DNA of 64,000 nucleotides from Aureimonas sp. AU22 (GCF_001463745.1 NZ_BBWJ01000051.1:1-64000); one strand, 5' to 3'; shown: positions 1 to 9,914, counted from the first letter of the stretch. Translations and numbers: made by a program. The notes: a model not told the origin generated them from the sequence alone.

Positions 1-160
1 GAACGGGCCACGCCGTTCCGGGCTGGCATTCCCCGCCAAGACCGCCTATACCCGCACCGCGTGCCCGGACGTTCTGCCCGGGCGCCTCGCATGGCCCTTG
101 CTGGACGACATCCCGGCCAGGGCGTCCCAACCCTCCGACTTTCCAAGAAAGGGATATCCG

Positions 161-430
161 ATGTCGATCACGCTCGAGCGCAAAGCCGAACTCATGAAGG
201 AATACGCGACCAAGGAGGGCGACACCGGTTCGCCCGAGGTGCAGGTCGCCCTTCTGTCGGAGCGCATCGCCAATCTGACCGAACACTTCAAGGGCCACAA
301 GAAGGACAACCACTCGCGCCGTGGCCTTCTCAAGATGGTGTCCCAGCGTCGCCGCCTCCTCGACTACCTGAAGGAGCGCGAGGAAGAGCGCTACACCGCG
401 CTGATCGGCCGTCTCGGCCTGCGTCGCTAA
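161..430 (+). CDS. rpsO: 30S ribosomal protein S15
   Basis: The 89-residue product is ribosomal protein uS15, which binds 16S rRNA and helps build the 30S platform. It starts [11 protein letters not shown] and carries the family core [11 protein letters not shown], then the 16S-binding [12 protein letters not shown] stretch. An in-frame ATG at 98 would add 21 unrelated residues. The ATG at 161 gives the family length and has AAGAAAGGG at 144-152 as ribosome binding site. A hairpin (GCCCGG at 63-68 with CCGGGC at 78-83) lies in the leader; S15 is autoregulated through leader structure in other bacteria, but that is not shown here. It lies upstream of pnp, the usual order. Confidence 0.97.
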   Translation: MSITLERKAELMKEYATKEGDTGSPEVQVALLSERIANLTEHFKGHKKDNHSRRGLLKMVSQRRRLLDYLKEREEERYTALIGRLGLRR

Positions 431-441
431 CCCAGTCATTC

Positions 442-477
442 GGCGCGGCGCTCGGGGGTCCCCTCGAGCGCCGCGCC
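442..477 (+). terminator. Long hairpin in the rpsO-pnp intergenic region
   Basis: GGCGCGGCGCTCG (442-454) is a perfect 13-base inverted repeat of 465-477, and the ten-base loop can pair further (GGGG with CCCT). No T-run follows, so it is not a canonical intrinsic terminator. In E. coli the same interval holds an attenuator and the RNase III site that starts pnp mRNA processing; a similar job is an inference. The rest of the 322-base gap (431-752) shows no supportable gene. Confidence 0.6.
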
Positions 478-752
478 CGCATTCCGATCCAGCTTCTCCC
501 GCTCCGGCGGGGAAGTCTGTCCCGGCCGGCGGTCTCGTGAGACGCCGTGCCCGAGAGCCCAGGCGCTCATGGGGCAGGATTGCCGGATGCTTCCCGGCAT
601 GATCCCGACGGCGGCCGACGCCCGAGGGAACCCATCGTGCCCGAGCGCCGCGTCGTCGCCGCGCCTCGCCGGAAGCCTCCCGCCGTCTTGCCCATGTGCG
701 TTTAAACCGCAACGGCCGCGATCCCTCGCGGCCAAGCCATGAGGCACACCAC

Positions 753-2885
753 ATGTTCAATACCCACAAGGTCGAGATCGAATGGGGCGGCCGTACGCTG
801 ACCCTCGAGACGGGCAAGATCGCCCGCCAGGCCGACGGCGCCGTGCTCGCGACCTATGGCGAGACCGCCGTGCTCGCCACCGTCGTCTCGCAGAAGGCCC
901 CGAAGCCCGGCTTCGACTTCTTCCCGCTGACCGTCAACTACCAGGAAAAGGCCTTCGCGGCCGGCAAGATCCCGGGCGGCTACTTCAAGCGCGAGGGACG
1001 TCCGTCCGAGAAGGAGACGCTGGTCTCGCGTCTCATCGACCGCCCGATCCGGCCGCTCTTCGCGGAAGGCTACAAGAACGACACGCAGGTCGTCGTCACG
1101 GTCCTGCAGCATGACCTCGAGAACGACCCGGACGTCCTCGCGATGGTCGCGGCCTCGGCCGCGCTGACGCTGTCCGGCGTGCCCTTCATGGGGCCGATCG
1201 GCGGCGCGCGCGTCGGCTACATCGGCGGCGAGTACAAGCTGAACCCGCATGTCGACGAGATGGCCGAGTCCAAGCTCGACCTCGTCGTGGCCGGCACGCA
1301 GGACGCCGTCCTGATGGTCGAGTCCGAGGCGCACGAGCTGGACGAGGCGACGATGCTCGGCGCCGTGATGTTCGGCCACCGTGGCTTCCAGCCGGTGATC
1401 GAGGCGATCATCAAGCTCGCCGAGCATGCCGCCAAGGAGCCGCGCGAGCACAACGTGCCGGATCATTCGGCGCTCGAGACCGAGATGCTGGGCCTTGCCG
1501 AGACCGAGCTGCGCGACGCCTACAAGAACACCGACAAGCAGGCCCGCTACGCGGCCGTGGACGCGGTGAAGGCCAAGGTGATGGCGCACTTCCTGCCCGA
1601 GGGCCAGGACCCGAAGGCTTCCAAGGAAGTCGTCGGCGCGGTGTTCAAGGACCTCCAGGCCAAGATCGTGCGCTGGAACATCCTCGACACCAAGAGCCGC
1701 ATCGACGGTCGCGACCTGTCGACCGTGCGCCAGATCGTCGCCGAGGCCGGCATCCTGCCGCGCACCCACGGCTCGGCGCTGTTCACGCGCGGCGAGACGC
1801 AGGCCCTCGTGGTGGCGACGCTCGGCACCGGCGAGGACGAGCAGTACGTCGATTCGCTGACCGGCACCTACAAGGAGACCTTCCTCCTTCACTACAACTT
1901 CCCTCCGTACTCGGTCGGCGAGACGGGCCGCATGGGTTCGCCCGCCCGCCGCGAGATCGGCCACGGCAAGCTTGCCTGGCGCGCGATCCGTCCGATGCTG
2001 CCGGCCAAGGAAGCCTTCCCCTACACGATCCGCGCCGTGTCCGAGGTGACGGAGTCCAACGGTTCGTCCTCGATGGCGACCGTCTGCGGCACCTCGCTGG
2101 CGCTGATGGATGCGGGCGTTCCGCTGCAGCGTCCGGTGGCGGGCATCGCCATGGGCCTCATCCTCGAGGGTGAGCGCTTCGCGGTTCTCTCCGACATCCT
2201 CGGCGACGAGGACCACCTCGGCGACATGGACTTCAAGGTCGCCGGCACCGACCGGGGCATCACCTCGCTCCAGATGGACATCAAGATCCAGGGCATCACC
2301 GAGGAGATCATGAAGATCGCCCTCGAGCAGGCCAAGGGCGGCCGCGAGCACATCCTCGTCGAGATGAACAAGGCGCTGGGTTCGGCCCGCGCCGAGCTCG
2401 GCGAGTTCGCGCCGCGCATCGAGGTCATGCAGATCCCGACCGACAAGATCCGCGACGTGATCGGCTCGGGCGGCAAGGTGATCCGCGAGATCGTCGAGAA
2501 GACCGGCGCCAAGATCAACATCGAGGACGACGGCACCGTGAAGATCGCCTCGTCGTCGGGCAAGGAGATCGAGGCGGCCAAGAAGTGGATCCACTCGATC
2601 GTGGCCGAGCCGGAAGTCGGCGAGATCTACGAGGGCACGGTGGTGAAGTGCGTCGAGTTCGGTGCCTTCGTGAACTTCTTCGGCTCGCGCGACGGCCTCG
2701 TCCACATCAGCCAACTCGCCTCCGATCGCGTCCAGAAGACGCAGGACGTGGTCAAGGAAGGCCAGAAGGTCTGGGTCAAGCTCATGGGCTTCGACGAGCG
2801 CGGCAAGGTCCGCCTCTCCATGAAGGTCGTCGACCAGGCGACCGGCGAGGAGATCAAGAAGGCCAAGGAAGACGACGCGGAGTAA
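753..2885 (+). CDS. pnp: Polyribonucleotide nucleotidyltransferase (PNPase)
   Basis: PNPase degrades RNA 3'-to-5' by phosphorolysis and is part of the RNA degradosome. The 710-residue product has two RNase PH domains (about 10-230 and 310-540), a KH domain ([11 protein letters not shown], near 565-580) and a C-terminal S1 domain starting [17 protein letters not shown] and ending about residue 695. GETQALV and the SSSMA stretch of the active half are intact. The ATG at 753 begins [11 protein letters not shown], the usual alphaproteobacterial N-terminus; an in-frame ATG at 696 would add 19 unlikely residues. GAGG at 741-744 is the probable ribosome binding site. The extended frame antisense to this gene is a high-GC shadow. 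Confidence 0.97.
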   Translation: MFNTHKVEIEWGGRTLTLETGKIARQADGAVLATYGETAVLATVVSQKAPKPGFDFFPLTVNYQEKAFAAGKIPGGYFKREGRPSEKETLVSRLIDRPIRPLFAEGYKNDTQVVVTVLQHDLENDPDVLAMVAASAALTLSGVPFMGPIGGARVGYIGGEYKLNPHVDEMAESKLDLVVAGTQDAVLMVESEAHELDEATMLGAVMFGHRGFQPVIEAIIKLAEHAAKEPREHNVPDHSALETEMLGLAETELRDAYKNTDKQARYAAVDAVKAKVMAHFLPEGQDPKASKEVVGAVFKDLQAKIVRWNILDTKSRIDGRDLSTVRQIVAEAGILPRTHGSALFTRGETQALVVATLGTGEDEQYVDSLTGTYKETFLLHYNFPPYSVGETGRMGSPARREIGHGKLAWRAIRPMLPAKEAFPYTIRAVSEVTESNGSSSMATVCGTSLALMDAGVPLQRPVAGIAMGLILEGERFAVLSDILGDEDHLGDMDFKVAGTDRGITSLQMDIKIQGITEEIMKIALEQAKGGREHILVEMNKALGSARAELGEFAPRIEVMQIPTDKIRDVIGSGGKVIREIVEKTGAKINIEDDGTVKIASSSGKEIEAAKKWIHSIVAEPEVGEIYEGTVVKCVEFGAFVNFFGSRDGLVHISQLASDRVQKTQDVVKEGQKVWVKLMGFDERGKVRLSMKVVDQATGEEIKKAKEDDAE

Positions 2886-2914
2886 GATCCGCATCCCTTA
2901 ATGCAGAATGAACA

Positions 2915-2943
2915 GGGCGGCCCCTCGGGCCGCCCTTCTTCGT
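2915..2943 (+). terminator. Intrinsic terminator after pnp
   Basis: GGGCGGCCC (2915-2923) and GGGCCGCCC (2927-2935) form a perfect 9-bp stem with a three-base loop, followed by TTCTTCGTT. It closes the rpsO-pnp unit and separates it from the oppositely oriented ohr gene. Confidence 0.85.
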
Positions 2944-3018
2944 TGCGCGGTTGGCGGCATGAAAAAAGCCCCGTCGGACGAACCGCCGGGGCCTCCACGA
3001 TACGCCGCGTCCCGGCGA

Positions 3019-3447
3019 TCAGACGATGGTCAGGCCGACGTCGAGATTGTTGCGGGTCGCGTTGGAATAGGGGCAGACCTGATGAGCGGTCTCGACGAGA
3101 CGCTGCGCGTCCGCGCGGTCGACGCCCGGCAGCGTGATGGTCAGGTCCGCCGTGATGCCGTAGCCGCCTTCCGAGCGCGGGCCGAAGCCGACCTCGGCGC
3201 TGACCGTCGCATCGTTGGGAACCTTGACGCCGACCTTCGACGACACGGCCCGCATCGCGCCGAGGAAGCAGGCGGAGTAGCCGGCCGCGAACAGCTTCTC
3301 CGGATTGGCGCCGACGCCGCCTGGGCCGCCCATCTCCTTGGGAACCACGAGGTCCACGTCCACGGCGCCGTCTTCCGATCGGGCATGGCCATCGCGGCCA
3401 CCGCCGGTTGCAAGGGCGCTGGTCTTGTAGATCACGTCGACGGGCAT
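3019..3447 (-). CDS. ohr: Organic hydroperoxide resistance protein (Ohr/OsmC family)
   Basis: Ohr is a thiol peroxidase that reduces organic and lipid hydroperoxides using lipoylated partners. The 142-residue product has both catalytic cysteines in family context: Cys60 in AAGYSACFLGA and Cys125 in AHQVCPYSNATRNN. The start at 3447 gives MPVDVIYKTS and the usual length; an upstream GTG at 3549 would run through the control region. It is transcribed divergently from a MarR-family gene at 3570, the classic ohr/ohrR arrangement, with two palindromic sites between them. Confidence 0.95.
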   Translation of the reverse strand: MPVDVIYKTSALATGGGRDGHARSEDGAVDVDLVVPKEMGGPGGVGANPEKLFAAGYSACFLGAMRAVSSKVGVKVPNDATVSAEVGFGPRSEGGYGITADLTITLPGVDRADAQRLVETAHQVCPYSNATRNNLDVGLTIV

Positions 3448-3472
3448 CGATTTCTCCTTTGTCTCGCAATTC

Positions 3473-3540
3473 ATTATCGCGATAATCAATACGTAGCGCT
3501 GGTCCGGCGCGCTGTCCAGTAGAAAGTTATCGTGATAGAC
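3473..3540. promoter_or_regulatory. Probable OhrR operators between ohr and ohrR
   Basis: The interval contains a perfect 14-base palindrome, ATTATCGCGATAAT (3473-3486), and a second imperfect copy, TTATCGTGATAG (3527-3538). The centres are about 53 bases apart, roughly five helical turns. Two related dyads between divergent ohr and ohrR genes are what is expected of OhrR binding sites. The AT-rich dyads stand out against the GC-rich background. Confidence 0.7.
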
Positions 3541-3569
3541 ATTCTTCACTTGAATCGGGAGTTCTTCCC

Positions 3570-4037
3570 ATGACGGATGCGCAGCCGCGGCTTCCCCTCG
3601 ACGACCACCTCTGCTTCGCGCTCTACGGCGCGTCGATGGCGGTCGGTCGCCTCTACAAGCCGATTCTGGATGGCTGGGGCATCACCTACCCGCAATATCT
3701 CGTGCTGGCGGCCTTGTGGGAAAGCGACGCGCAGTTGATCGGGCAACTGGCCGAGCGGCTGGCGCTCGAGCCAAGCACCGTGACGCCCCTGGTCACCCGG
3801 CTGGCGGGAGCCGGTTTCGTCACGCGCGAGCGCGACCTGGTGGACGCGCGGCAGGTCTTCGTGCGGCTCACCGAGGCGGGGAGGGCGCTTTCCGATCGCA
3901 GCGCCTGCCTCGGCGAGGCGCTGATCGAGGCGACGGGTCTCTCGCTCGACCGGCTGCGGCAGATGACGGCGGACGCGCGGGCCCTGCGCGACGCGGTGGC
4001 GGGGCGGGACGACGGCGACCGGCCGCCCCGCGCCTGA
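3570..4037 (+). CDS. ohrR: MarR-family peroxide-sensing repressor OhrR
   Basis: The 155-residue winged-helix regulator belongs to the OhrR branch of MarR. Cys15 in DHLCFALYG is the reactive cysteine position of OhrR, and Cys113 (RSACLGEA) is placed where two-Cys OhrR proteins have the resolving cysteine, so a disulfide-type sensor is likely. The helix-turn-helix covers roughly residues 55-85 (LAERLALEPSTVTPLVTRL) with the wing just after. It probably represses ohr and itself through the dyads at 3473-3540, and is released when organic peroxides oxidise Cys15. Confidence 0.92.
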   Translation: MTDAQPRLPLDDHLCFALYGASMAVGRLYKPILDGWGITYPQYLVLAALWESDAQLIGQLAERLALEPSTVTPLVTRLAGAGFVTRERDLVDARQVFVRLTEAGRALSDRSACLGEALIEATGLSLDRLRQMTADARALRDAVAGRDDGDRPPRA

Positions 4038-4040
4038 GGT

Positions 4041-5093
4041 TCAGGGCGCCGGATTGCCGAAGCGCTGGTAGAGGGCGTCCACGGCCTCCTGCATGGCGGG
4101 CGTCCATGCGACCTCCTCGGCCGCGAGGCACTCGTCCAGCTGTTCCATCGTGGTCGCGCCGATGATCGAGGCGGTGACGAAGGGCTGGGCCAGCACGAAG
4201 GCATTGGCGAAGGTTGCGGGCGCGATGCTGAGCTCGCGCGCCAGCGCCACATAGGCGTCGATGGCGTCGGTCGTGCCGGGCTTCTCGTAGCGCTGAAGTC
4301 GGTCGAAGAGGGCCTTGCGCGAGCCGGCGGGCAGGGCGCCGCCGGCATATTTGCCGGTGAGGTAGCCCTGCGCCAGCGGCGAGTAGGCGAGAAGGCCGAC
4401 ATCCTCGCGCGCCGCGATCTCCGCTTGGCCCGTCTCGAACGTACGGTTCAGGAGGTTGTAGGCGTTCTGGACGCTCGCCACCCGCGGCGCGGCGCCGGTT
4501 TCCGCCAGCGCCAGCCAGCGCATCGTGCCCCAGGCGCTTTCGTTGGAAAGGCCCATGTGACGGATCTTGCCCGCGGCGGTGAGCTCGCCGAACACCTCGG
4601 CCGTTTCCGCGATTGCGACCTCGTCGGCCACCGACTCGGGGGCCTTCCAGCGCGTCGGCACGGAGCCGAAGCCGGTGGTCGGACGGTCCGGCCAGTGGAT
4701 TTGGTAAAGGTCGATGCAGTCGATCCCGAGCCGCTGGAGCGAGCCTTCCACGGCTTCCACCACATTGCGCCGGTCGAGACGCGGCTCCGAGCCGTCCTGC
4801 CGAAACCAGGTCATTACCGATCGTCCGACGACCTTGGTCGCGACGACGATGCGGTCGCGGTTGCCGCGCGCCTTCAGCCAGGAGGCGATGTAGGCTTCCG
4901 TGCGCCCCTGCGTCTCGGCCTTCGGCGGGATCGGATAGAGCTCGGCCGCATCCAGGAAGTTGACGCCGCGCTCGGTCGCGCGGTCGAGCTGCCGGTGCGC
5001 CTCGGCCTCGCTGTTCTGCTCGCCGAAGGTCATGGTGCCGAGACAGATCCGGCTGACGCGCAGGTCGGTGCGCCCGAGCGGTCGTTGCTGCAT
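4041..5093 (-). CDS. Aldo/keto reductase (Tas-like)
   Basis: The 350-residue TIM-barrel NADPH-dependent oxidoreductase starts MQQRPLGRTDLRVS. Catalytic tetrad residues are visible: Asp and Tyr in FLDAAELYP, Lys in VVATKVVG and His in YQIHWPDRP. The length and the GTMTFGEQNSE stretch place it with the Tas/YghZ group, whose physiological substrates are poorly defined. Its stop lies only three bases from the ohrR stop on the other strand, so the two genes converge. Possibly detoxification of reactive carbonyls alongside Ohr, but the substrate is unknown. Confidence 0.88.
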   Translation of the reverse strand: MQQRPLGRTDLRVSRICLGTMTFGEQNSEAEAHRQLDRATERGVNFLDAAELYPIPPKAETQGRTEAYIASWLKARGNRDRIVVATKVVGRSVMTWFRQDGSEPRLDRRNVVEAVEGSLQRLGIDCIDLYQIHWPDRPTTGFGSVPTRWKAPESVADEVAIAETAEVFGELTAAGKIRHMGLSNESAWGTMRWLALAETGAAPRVASVQNAYNLLNRTFETGQAEIAAREDVGLLAYSPLAQGYLTGKYAGGALPAGSRKALFDRLQRYEKPGTTDAIDAYVALARELSIAPATFANAFVLAQPFVTASIIGATTMEQLDECLAAEEVAWTPAMQEAVDALYQRFGNPAP

Positions 5094-5239
5094 GGGAGAT
5101 TTCCTGGAGGATGGGCAAGGGAAGGGCGTTCCACGCCCTCCATATCGACGTGCAGGCGGAGCCGCAACGCGCCAGCGCCGTCATCGCATCCTCACGTGCC
5201 TGCCCTAGATGAGCCGAGGTCCTGCTCATCGGAGCCCTC

Positions 5240-5920
5240 ATGCGCCTTATTCTCGTGCCCGCCTTCGCCTGCGACGGCGATCTCTACGAACCGCTGATCC
5301 CGCTGCTGCGCCCCGACTTCGACTGCCGTGTCGTGGTGCCCGCCGCGCCCGACATGGCGGCCTGCGCGCGCGAGGTGCTCGACGCGGCGGAGGGCAAGCC
5401 GTTCGTCGTGGGCGGTACGTCGTTCGGCGGCCACGTGGCGCGGGAGGTTGCGCTGACGGCGCCCGATCTCACCCAGGGCCTCGTCGTGATGGGCGCGGCG
5501 CCGCAGGGGCCGACGAGCCGCGAGCCGTTCGACCGCCGCCGGGCCGCGATCGAGGCCGACGGCGGCGCCGAGATGCTGGAGGAGATGGCCCGTGCGATCG
5601 TGTTCGAGCCCGAGGGGCGGGGACAGGAGGCCGCCGACGCGTTCCGCGTCATGGCCGCCCGCGCCGGCCTCGACCGACTGCTGGCGCAGAACGAGGCGCT
5701 GATGACGCGCCCCGATCGCGTGGCCGATCTTCCCGGCCTCGCCTGCCGCGCGCTTCTCGTATGGGGCGAGGCGGACAGCTTCTCCTCGCCCGATGCCGGG
5801 CGCGCCATGGCGCGAGCCATGCCGGACGCCGAGTTCGTCGCGCTGGAGGACTGCGGCCACCTGCCGAGCCTCGAGACGCCGATGCGGGTCGCCGCCGCGA
5901 TCCGCGCGCGATTCGTCTGA
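5240..5920 (+). CDS. Alpha/beta-fold hydrolase
   Basis: This is a 226-residue serine hydrolase. The nucleophile elbow GGTSFGGH is near residues 58-65, the acid is Asp in WGEADSFSS (about 177) and the base His in CGHLPSLE (about 207). There is no signal peptide, so it is cytoplasmic. It is close to the short carboxylesterase/BioH-like hydrolases, but nothing in the context gives a substrate. The HAD gene starts eight bases downstream, so the two are probably co-transcribed. Confidence 0.85.
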   Translation: MRLILVPAFACDGDLYEPLIPLLRPDFDCRVVVPAAPDMAACAREVLDAAEGKPFVVGGTSFGGHVAREVALTAPDLTQGLVVMGAAPQGPTSREPFDRRRAAIEADGGAEMLEEMARAIVFEPEGRGQEAADAFRVMAARAGLDRLLAQNEALMTRPDRVADLPGLACRALLVWGEADSFSSPDAGRAMARAMPDAEFVALEDCGHLPSLETPMRVAAAIRARFV

Positions 5921-5927
5921 CGCGGGC

Positions 5928-6584
5928 GTGCCGGATCTCGTCGTCTTCGACTGCGACGGCGTCCTCGTCGATAGCGAGATGCTGGCGGGCGAGGCCCTGC
6001 GCGCGGTCCATCGGGCGCACGGGATCGAGATCTCGGCCGAGCTCTTCGCCAGCATCATCGGCATGAAGTCGGCGGACGGGCTCGCCGCGCTGGCACGGGC
6101 GACGGGCAGGGCGCTGCCGCCGGGCGCCGAGGCCGAACTCTGGCCGGCGACGGCCGCCGTGTTCCGCGAGCGGCTCCGGCCGAGCGACGGCGTCGTTGAT
6201 CTTTTGGCGGGATCACGCCTGCAGCGCTGCGTCGCCTCGTCGTCGCATCCCGAGCGGATCCGTCTCAGCCTCGCCGTCGCAGGGCTTCAACGCTTCTTCG
6301 AACCGGACGCCGTGTTCTCCGCATCGCAGGTCGAGCGCGGCAAGCCGGCGCCCGATCTCTTCCTGTACGCGGCCGCGCGGATGGGCGTCGAGCCCGGGCG
6401 CTGCGCGGTGATCGAGGATTCCCGCTTCGGCATCATGGCGGCCAAGGCGGCCGGCATGATGGCCATCGGCTATGTCGGCGGCAGTCACGCCGCCCCGAGT
6501 GCGGGCGCGATCCTGACCGAGGCGGGGGCCGACTGGGTGTCGGCCTCGATGGCGGAGATCGCGACGCGCCTCGGCTCGGATTGA
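5928..6584 (+). CDS. HAD-superfamily hydrolase, subfamily IA
   Basis: This 218-residue phosphatase/phosphomutase-type HAD protein has motif [12 protein letters not shown] at its very N-terminus, motif II Ser in ASSSHPERI, the Lys of motif III in GKPAPDLF and the acidic motif IV in VIEDSRFGI. The GTG at 5928, just after the preceding stop, puts motif I where the family has it; an in-frame ATG at 5793 would overlap the hydrolase gene by 128 bases. The domain layout resembles beta-phosphoglucomutase and phosphoglycolate phosphatase, but the substrate cannot be told. Confidence 0.87.
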   Translation: MPDLVVFDCDGVLVDSEMLAGEALRAVHRAHGIEISAELFASIIGMKSADGLAALARATGRALPPGAEAELWPATAAVFRERLRPSDGVVDLLAGSRLQRCVASSSHPERIRLSLAVAGLQRFFEPDAVFSASQVERGKPAPDLFLYAAARMGVEPGRCAVIEDSRFGIMAAKAAGMMAIGYVGGSHAAPSAGAILTEAGADWVSASMAEIATRLGSD

Positions 6585-6591
6585 GGATCCG

Positions 6592-7434
6592 TCAGGCGGA
6601 CGCCGGTTCCACCTCGCCGGCGATCTCGGCGCGGCGCTCCTGCGCCTTCAGCTCGTCGAGCGCCGGCATCGACATGATGTTGTAGCCGGCATCGACGTAG
6701 TGGATCTCGCCGGTCACGCCCTTCGACAGGTCGGACAGGAGGTAGAGCGTCGAGTTGCCGACCTCCTCGTGCGTGACGTTGCGGCGCATCGGGGCGTTGC
6801 GTCGCTGGTAGTTCAGCATCAACCGCGCGTCGGAGACGCCCGCGCCCGCCAGCGTGCGCAAGGGGCCGGCCGACACGGCGTTGACGCGGATGTCGCGCGG
6901 GCCGAAGTCGGCGGCGAGATAGCGCACGGATGCTTCCAGCGCCGCCTTGGCGACGCCCATCACGTTGTAGTTCGGCATGACGCGCATCGACCCGCCATAG
7001 GTCAGTGTCACCATGGAGCCGCCCTCGTTCATGATCGCGGCCGCGCGCTTAGCGACCTCGGTGAACGAGAAGCAGGAGATGACCATGGTGCGCGTGAAGT
7101 TCTCGCGCGTCGTATCGGCGTAGAGGCCCTTCAGCTCGTTCTTGTCGGAGAAGCCGATGGCATGGACCACGAAGTCGATCTTGCCCCACTCGGCCTTCAG
7201 CGTTTCGAACAGACGGTCCACCGAGGCGATGTCCTCGACGTCGCAGTCGAGGAGAAGCGTCGAGCCGATCTCGGCCGCGAGCGGACGGAGCCGCTTGCCG
7301 AAGGCCTCGCCCTGGTAGCTGAAGGCGATCTCGGCGCCTTGCGCGGCAAGCGCGCGCGCCGCGCCCCAGGCGATGGAGTTGTGGTTGGCGACGCCCATCA
7401 CGAGGCCCCGCTTGCCCGTCATCAATCCCGTCAT
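6592..7434 (-). CDS. fabI: Enoyl-[acyl-carrier-protein] reductase (NADH)
   Basis: FabI does the last reduction of each fatty acid elongation cycle. The 280-residue short-chain dehydrogenase-type enzyme has the nucleotide-binding GVANHNSIAWG and active residues Tyr146, Tyr156 and Lys163 in TYGGS and NYNVMGVAK. Start is the ATG at 7434; an ATG at 7422 is also possible. It is the last gene of a fabA-fabB-fabI operon, 14 bases after fabB. FabI is the triclosan and isoniazid-class target. Confidence 0.96.
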   Translation of the reverse strand: MTGLMTGKRGLVMGVANHNSIAWGAARALAAQGAEIAFSYQGEAFGKRLRPLAAEIGSTLLLDCDVEDIASVDRLFETLKAEWGKIDFVVHAIGFSDKNELKGLYADTTRENFTRTMVISCFSFTEVAKRAAAIMNEGGSMVTLTYGGSMRVMPNYNVMGVAKAALEASVRYLAADFGPRDIRVNAVSAGPLRTLAGAGVSDARLMLNYQRRNAPMRRNVTHEEVGNSTLYLLSDLSKGVTGEIHYVDAGYNIMSMPALDELKAQERRAEIAGEVEPASA

Positions 7435-7448
7435 GGACAAGGCCTTTC

Positions 7449-8672
7449 TCAGGCGCGGACGCGCTGGAACACGAGCGTGGCGTTGGTGCCGCCAAAGCCG
7501 AAGGAGTTCGACAGGGCGATATCGATGTCGGCGTCGTCGATGCGATGGCGCACGATCGGCACGCCCTCGAACTCCGGGTCGAGCTCTTCGATATGGGCGC
7601 TTTCGCCGACGAACCCGCCCTGCATCATCAGGAGCGAATAGATCGCCTCCTGCACGCCCGCCGCGCCGAGCGAATGGCCGGTGAGCGACTTGGTGGACTG
7701 GACGTGGGGCATGTCGCCGCCGAACACTTCGCGGATGGCGCCGATCTCCTTGGAATCGCCGACCGGCGTCGAGGTGCCGTGCGTGTTCACGTAATCCACG
7801 CGGCCCTTCACGGTGGAAAGGGCCTGGCGCATGCAGCGCACCGCGCCCTCGCCGGACGGGGCGACCATGTCGTAGCCGTCGGAGGTGGCGCCGTAGCCGA
7901 CGAGCTCTGCGTAGATCCTGGCGCCGCGCGCCACGGCCCGCTCGTATTCCTCCAGCACCACGACGCCCGCGCCGCCCGCGATCACGAACCCGTCGCGGTT
8001 CTTGTCGTAGGCGCGCGAGGCGACCGCCGGCCGGTCGTTGAAGTCCGAGGACATGGCGCCCATCGCGTCGAAGAGGTTCGACATGGTCCAGTCGAGGTCT
8101 TCGTGGCCGCCGGCGAACATCACGTCCTGCTTGCCCCACTGGATCATCTCGGCCGCGTTGCCGATGCAATGGGCCGAGGTCGAGCAGGCCGACGAGATCG
8201 AGTAGTTCACGCCGTGGATCTTGAACCAGGTCGCGAGCGTCGCCGAGGCGGTCGACGACATGGCTTTGGGCACTGCGAAGGGACCGATACGCTTGGGGCT
8301 GTTGTTCTTGCGGGTGATGTCGGCGGCCTCGATCAGCGTGCGCGTCGAGGGGCCGCCCGAGCCCATGATGATGCCGGTGCGTTCGTTGTTCGAGATGTCG
8401 CTCTCGGCCAAACCGGAATCGGCGATCGCCTGTTTCATCGCGACGTGGTTCCATGCGCCGCCCTGGCTGAGGAAGCGCATCGCCCGCCGGTCCACCATCT
8501 CGGACACGTCGATCTCCGGCTTGCCCCAGACGCGGCAGCGGAAGCCGTTGTCGGCGAAGTCCTGGCTAAAGCTGATGCCCGATTTCGCTTCCCGCAGCGA
8601 GGCGGTCACCTCGTTCAGATCGTTGCCGATCGAGGACACGATGCCCATTCCGGTCACGACGACGCGCCTCAT
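7449..8672 (-). CDS. fabB: 3-oxoacyl-ACP synthase I (FabB)
   Basis: The 407-residue beta-ketoacyl-ACP synthase has the Cys-His-His triad at Cys163 (SSACSTSAH), His298 (NTHGTSTP) and His333 ([10 protein letters not shown]), the same numbers as E. coli FabB. Together with its place between fabA and fabI this supports FabB, which elongates unsaturated intermediates, rather than FabF. The start at 8672 ([10 protein letters not shown]) is the family start. The protein is cytoplasmic. Confidence 0.95.
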   Translation of the reverse strand: MRRVVVTGMGIVSSIGNDLNEVTASLREAKSGISFSQDFADNGFRCRVWGKPEIDVSEMVDRRAMRFLSQGGAWNHVAMKQAIADSGLAESDISNNERTGIIMGSGGPSTRTLIEAADITRKNNSPKRIGPFAVPKAMSSTASATLATWFKIHGVNYSISSACSTSAHCIGNAAEMIQWGKQDVMFAGGHEDLDWTMSNLFDAMGAMSSDFNDRPAVASRAYDKNRDGFVIAGGAGVVVLEEYERAVARGARIYAELVGYGATSDGYDMVAPSGEGAVRCMRQALSTVKGRVDYVNTHGTSTPVGDSKEIGAIREVFGGDMPHVQSTKSLTGHSLGAAGVQEAIYSLLMMQGGFVGESAHIEELDPEFEGVPIVRHRIDDADIDIALSNSFGFGGTNATLVFQRVRA

Positions 8673-8729
8673 GGCCAAACTCCCTTCCAAGGTCCCTGGA
8701 CCCTTCGTCTTCAAGATGGACGGGGCGGA

Positions 8730-9263
8730 TCAGCCGCCGACCGCTTCGCCCGGCTGCTCGTCCTGGAACAGGCCGACGCGCAGGTTGCTCGCCTGATAGA
8801 TGACGACGCCGTCGGCCTTCATCCAGCCTTCCGCGATGCCGAGCTTCAGTTTCGAGCGCATCACGCGACGGAAATCGACGCCGTATTCGACGAGCTTGAC
8901 GTCCGGGGTCACCTGACCGGTGAACTTCACCTCGCCGACGCCGAGCGCGCGGCCGCGACCGGGCTCGCCCAGCCAGCCGAGATAGAAGCCGGTGAGCTGC
9001 CACAAGGCGTCGAGACCGAGGCAGCCGGGCATGACCGGATCGCCCTGGAAGTGGCAGGCGAAGAACCAGAGATCCGGCGAGACGTCGAACTCGGCGCGGA
9101 TCGAGCCCTTGCCGAACTCGCCGCCATCGGTCGTGACGGAGGTGATGCGGTCGAACATCAGCATGGGCGGCAGCGGCAGCTGGGCATTTCCCGCGCCGAA
9201 GAGCTCGCCCCGGCCGCAGGCCAGAATTTCGTCCTTGCCGAAATAGGTCTTCACCGTGTCCAT
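8730..9263 (-). CDS. fabA: 3-hydroxydecanoyl-ACP dehydratase/isomerase
   Basis: FabA dehydrates 3-hydroxydecanoyl-ACP and isomerises the trans-2 bond to cis-3, the branch point to unsaturated fatty acids. The 177-residue hot-dog protein has catalytic His71 in [14 protein letters not shown] and Asp85 in [11 protein letters not shown] 9263 ([12 protein letters not shown]) gives the usual length. It is the first gene of the fabA-fabB-fabI operon and lies near irr on the opposite strand, a grouping common in Hyphomicrobiales. Confidence 0.95.
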   Translation of the reverse strand: MDTVKTYFGKDEILACGRGELFGAGNAQLPLPPMLMFDRITSVTTDGGEFGKGSIRAEFDVSPDLWFFACHFQGDPVMPGCLGLDALWQLTGFYLGWLGEPGRGRALGVGEVKFTGQVTPDVKLVEYGVDFRRVMRSKLKLGIAEGWMKADGVVIYQASNLRVGLFQDEQPGEAVGG

Positions 9264-9421
9264 GGATCCGTCCGGTTGGGGAACGACACGCCGCCGCCGT
9301 TCCAATTCGTATCAAATCGATCGCGGGACGGCCCTTACCACGCGAGCGCCCGAGGGCAAATCCGTTAACTTCCAGAGAGGCGTCACGGTTTCGCGCCGAC
9401 CGCCGCCGCCAAGGAGCCTTC

Positions 9422-9877
9422 ATGCGTCTGGTTCTCGTCGCCCTCGTTCTCTCCGGCGTCGCCGGTTCGGCTGTTGCGCAGGAATGGCGCAGCACCGGCA
9501 AGGGCGAAGGGGGCGCGGCATTCTTTTCCCGGGACGGGCGGCCGGCGGGCGCACGGATCACCTGTCTGCCCGGGGGGCGGATCGCGATCACGGCGGCGGG
9601 CAACGGCGCCCGCTTTCCGGCGGACCGCCCGGTGACGCTGGTGATCTCGGTGGACGGGATGGGCTTTTCCGGCGAGGCGCGGGTCGAGCCCGAGGGACCC
9701 GGCGGCGGCTCGCGCTTCGTGCGCGTGGTGGAAAGCGGCGAGACCGCAGCGATCCTTGCCGCCCTGAAACGGGGCAAGAGCGTCGAGGTGTCGAGCCCGG
9801 CCGGTTTCATGCGCCTGCCGCTTCGCGGTTCGGGAAAGGCGATCAGTGCCCTTGCCCCCGTTTGCGCGTCGCCCTGA
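9422..9877 (+). CDS. Small secreted protein of unknown function
   Basis: The 151-residue product begins with a clear signal peptide (MRLVLVALVLSGVAGSAVAQ, cleavage after AVA), so it is probably periplasmic. The mature part contains two cysteines (CLPGG and the C-terminal VCASP) that could form a disulfide. The family was not recognised. It lies between the fabA promoter region and irr and is transcribed with irr, though irr seems to have its own promoter. Confidence 0.75.
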   Translation: MRLVLVALVLSGVAGSAVAQEWRSTGKGEGGAAFFSRDGRPAGARITCLPGGRIAITAAGNGARFPADRPVTLVISVDGMGFSGEARVEPEGPGGGSRFVRVVESGETAAILAALKRGKSVEVSSPAGFMRLPLRGSGKAISALAPVCASP

Positions 9878-9885
9878 GGCCTCGA

Positions 9886-9914
9886 TTGTTCGCGACCGGG
9901 ATTGCGACTATATT
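9886..9914 (+). promoter_or_regulatory. Probable irr promoter
   Basis: TTGTTC (9886-9891) and TATATT (9909-9914) are separated by exactly 17 bases, a good vegetative-type promoter about 80 bases before irr. No clear iron control element (the Irr site of rhizobia) was seen next to it. Confidence 0.45.

Noticed and set aside
98-160. Upstream start of rpsO
   Set aside because: The extra 21 residues do not belong to the S15 family and the ribosome binding site lies before 161.
702-2894. A long open frame on the strand opposite pnp (about 730 codons)
   Set aside because: It mirrors pnp exactly, has biased Arg/Leu/His composition and no family match; it is a high-GC antisense shadow.
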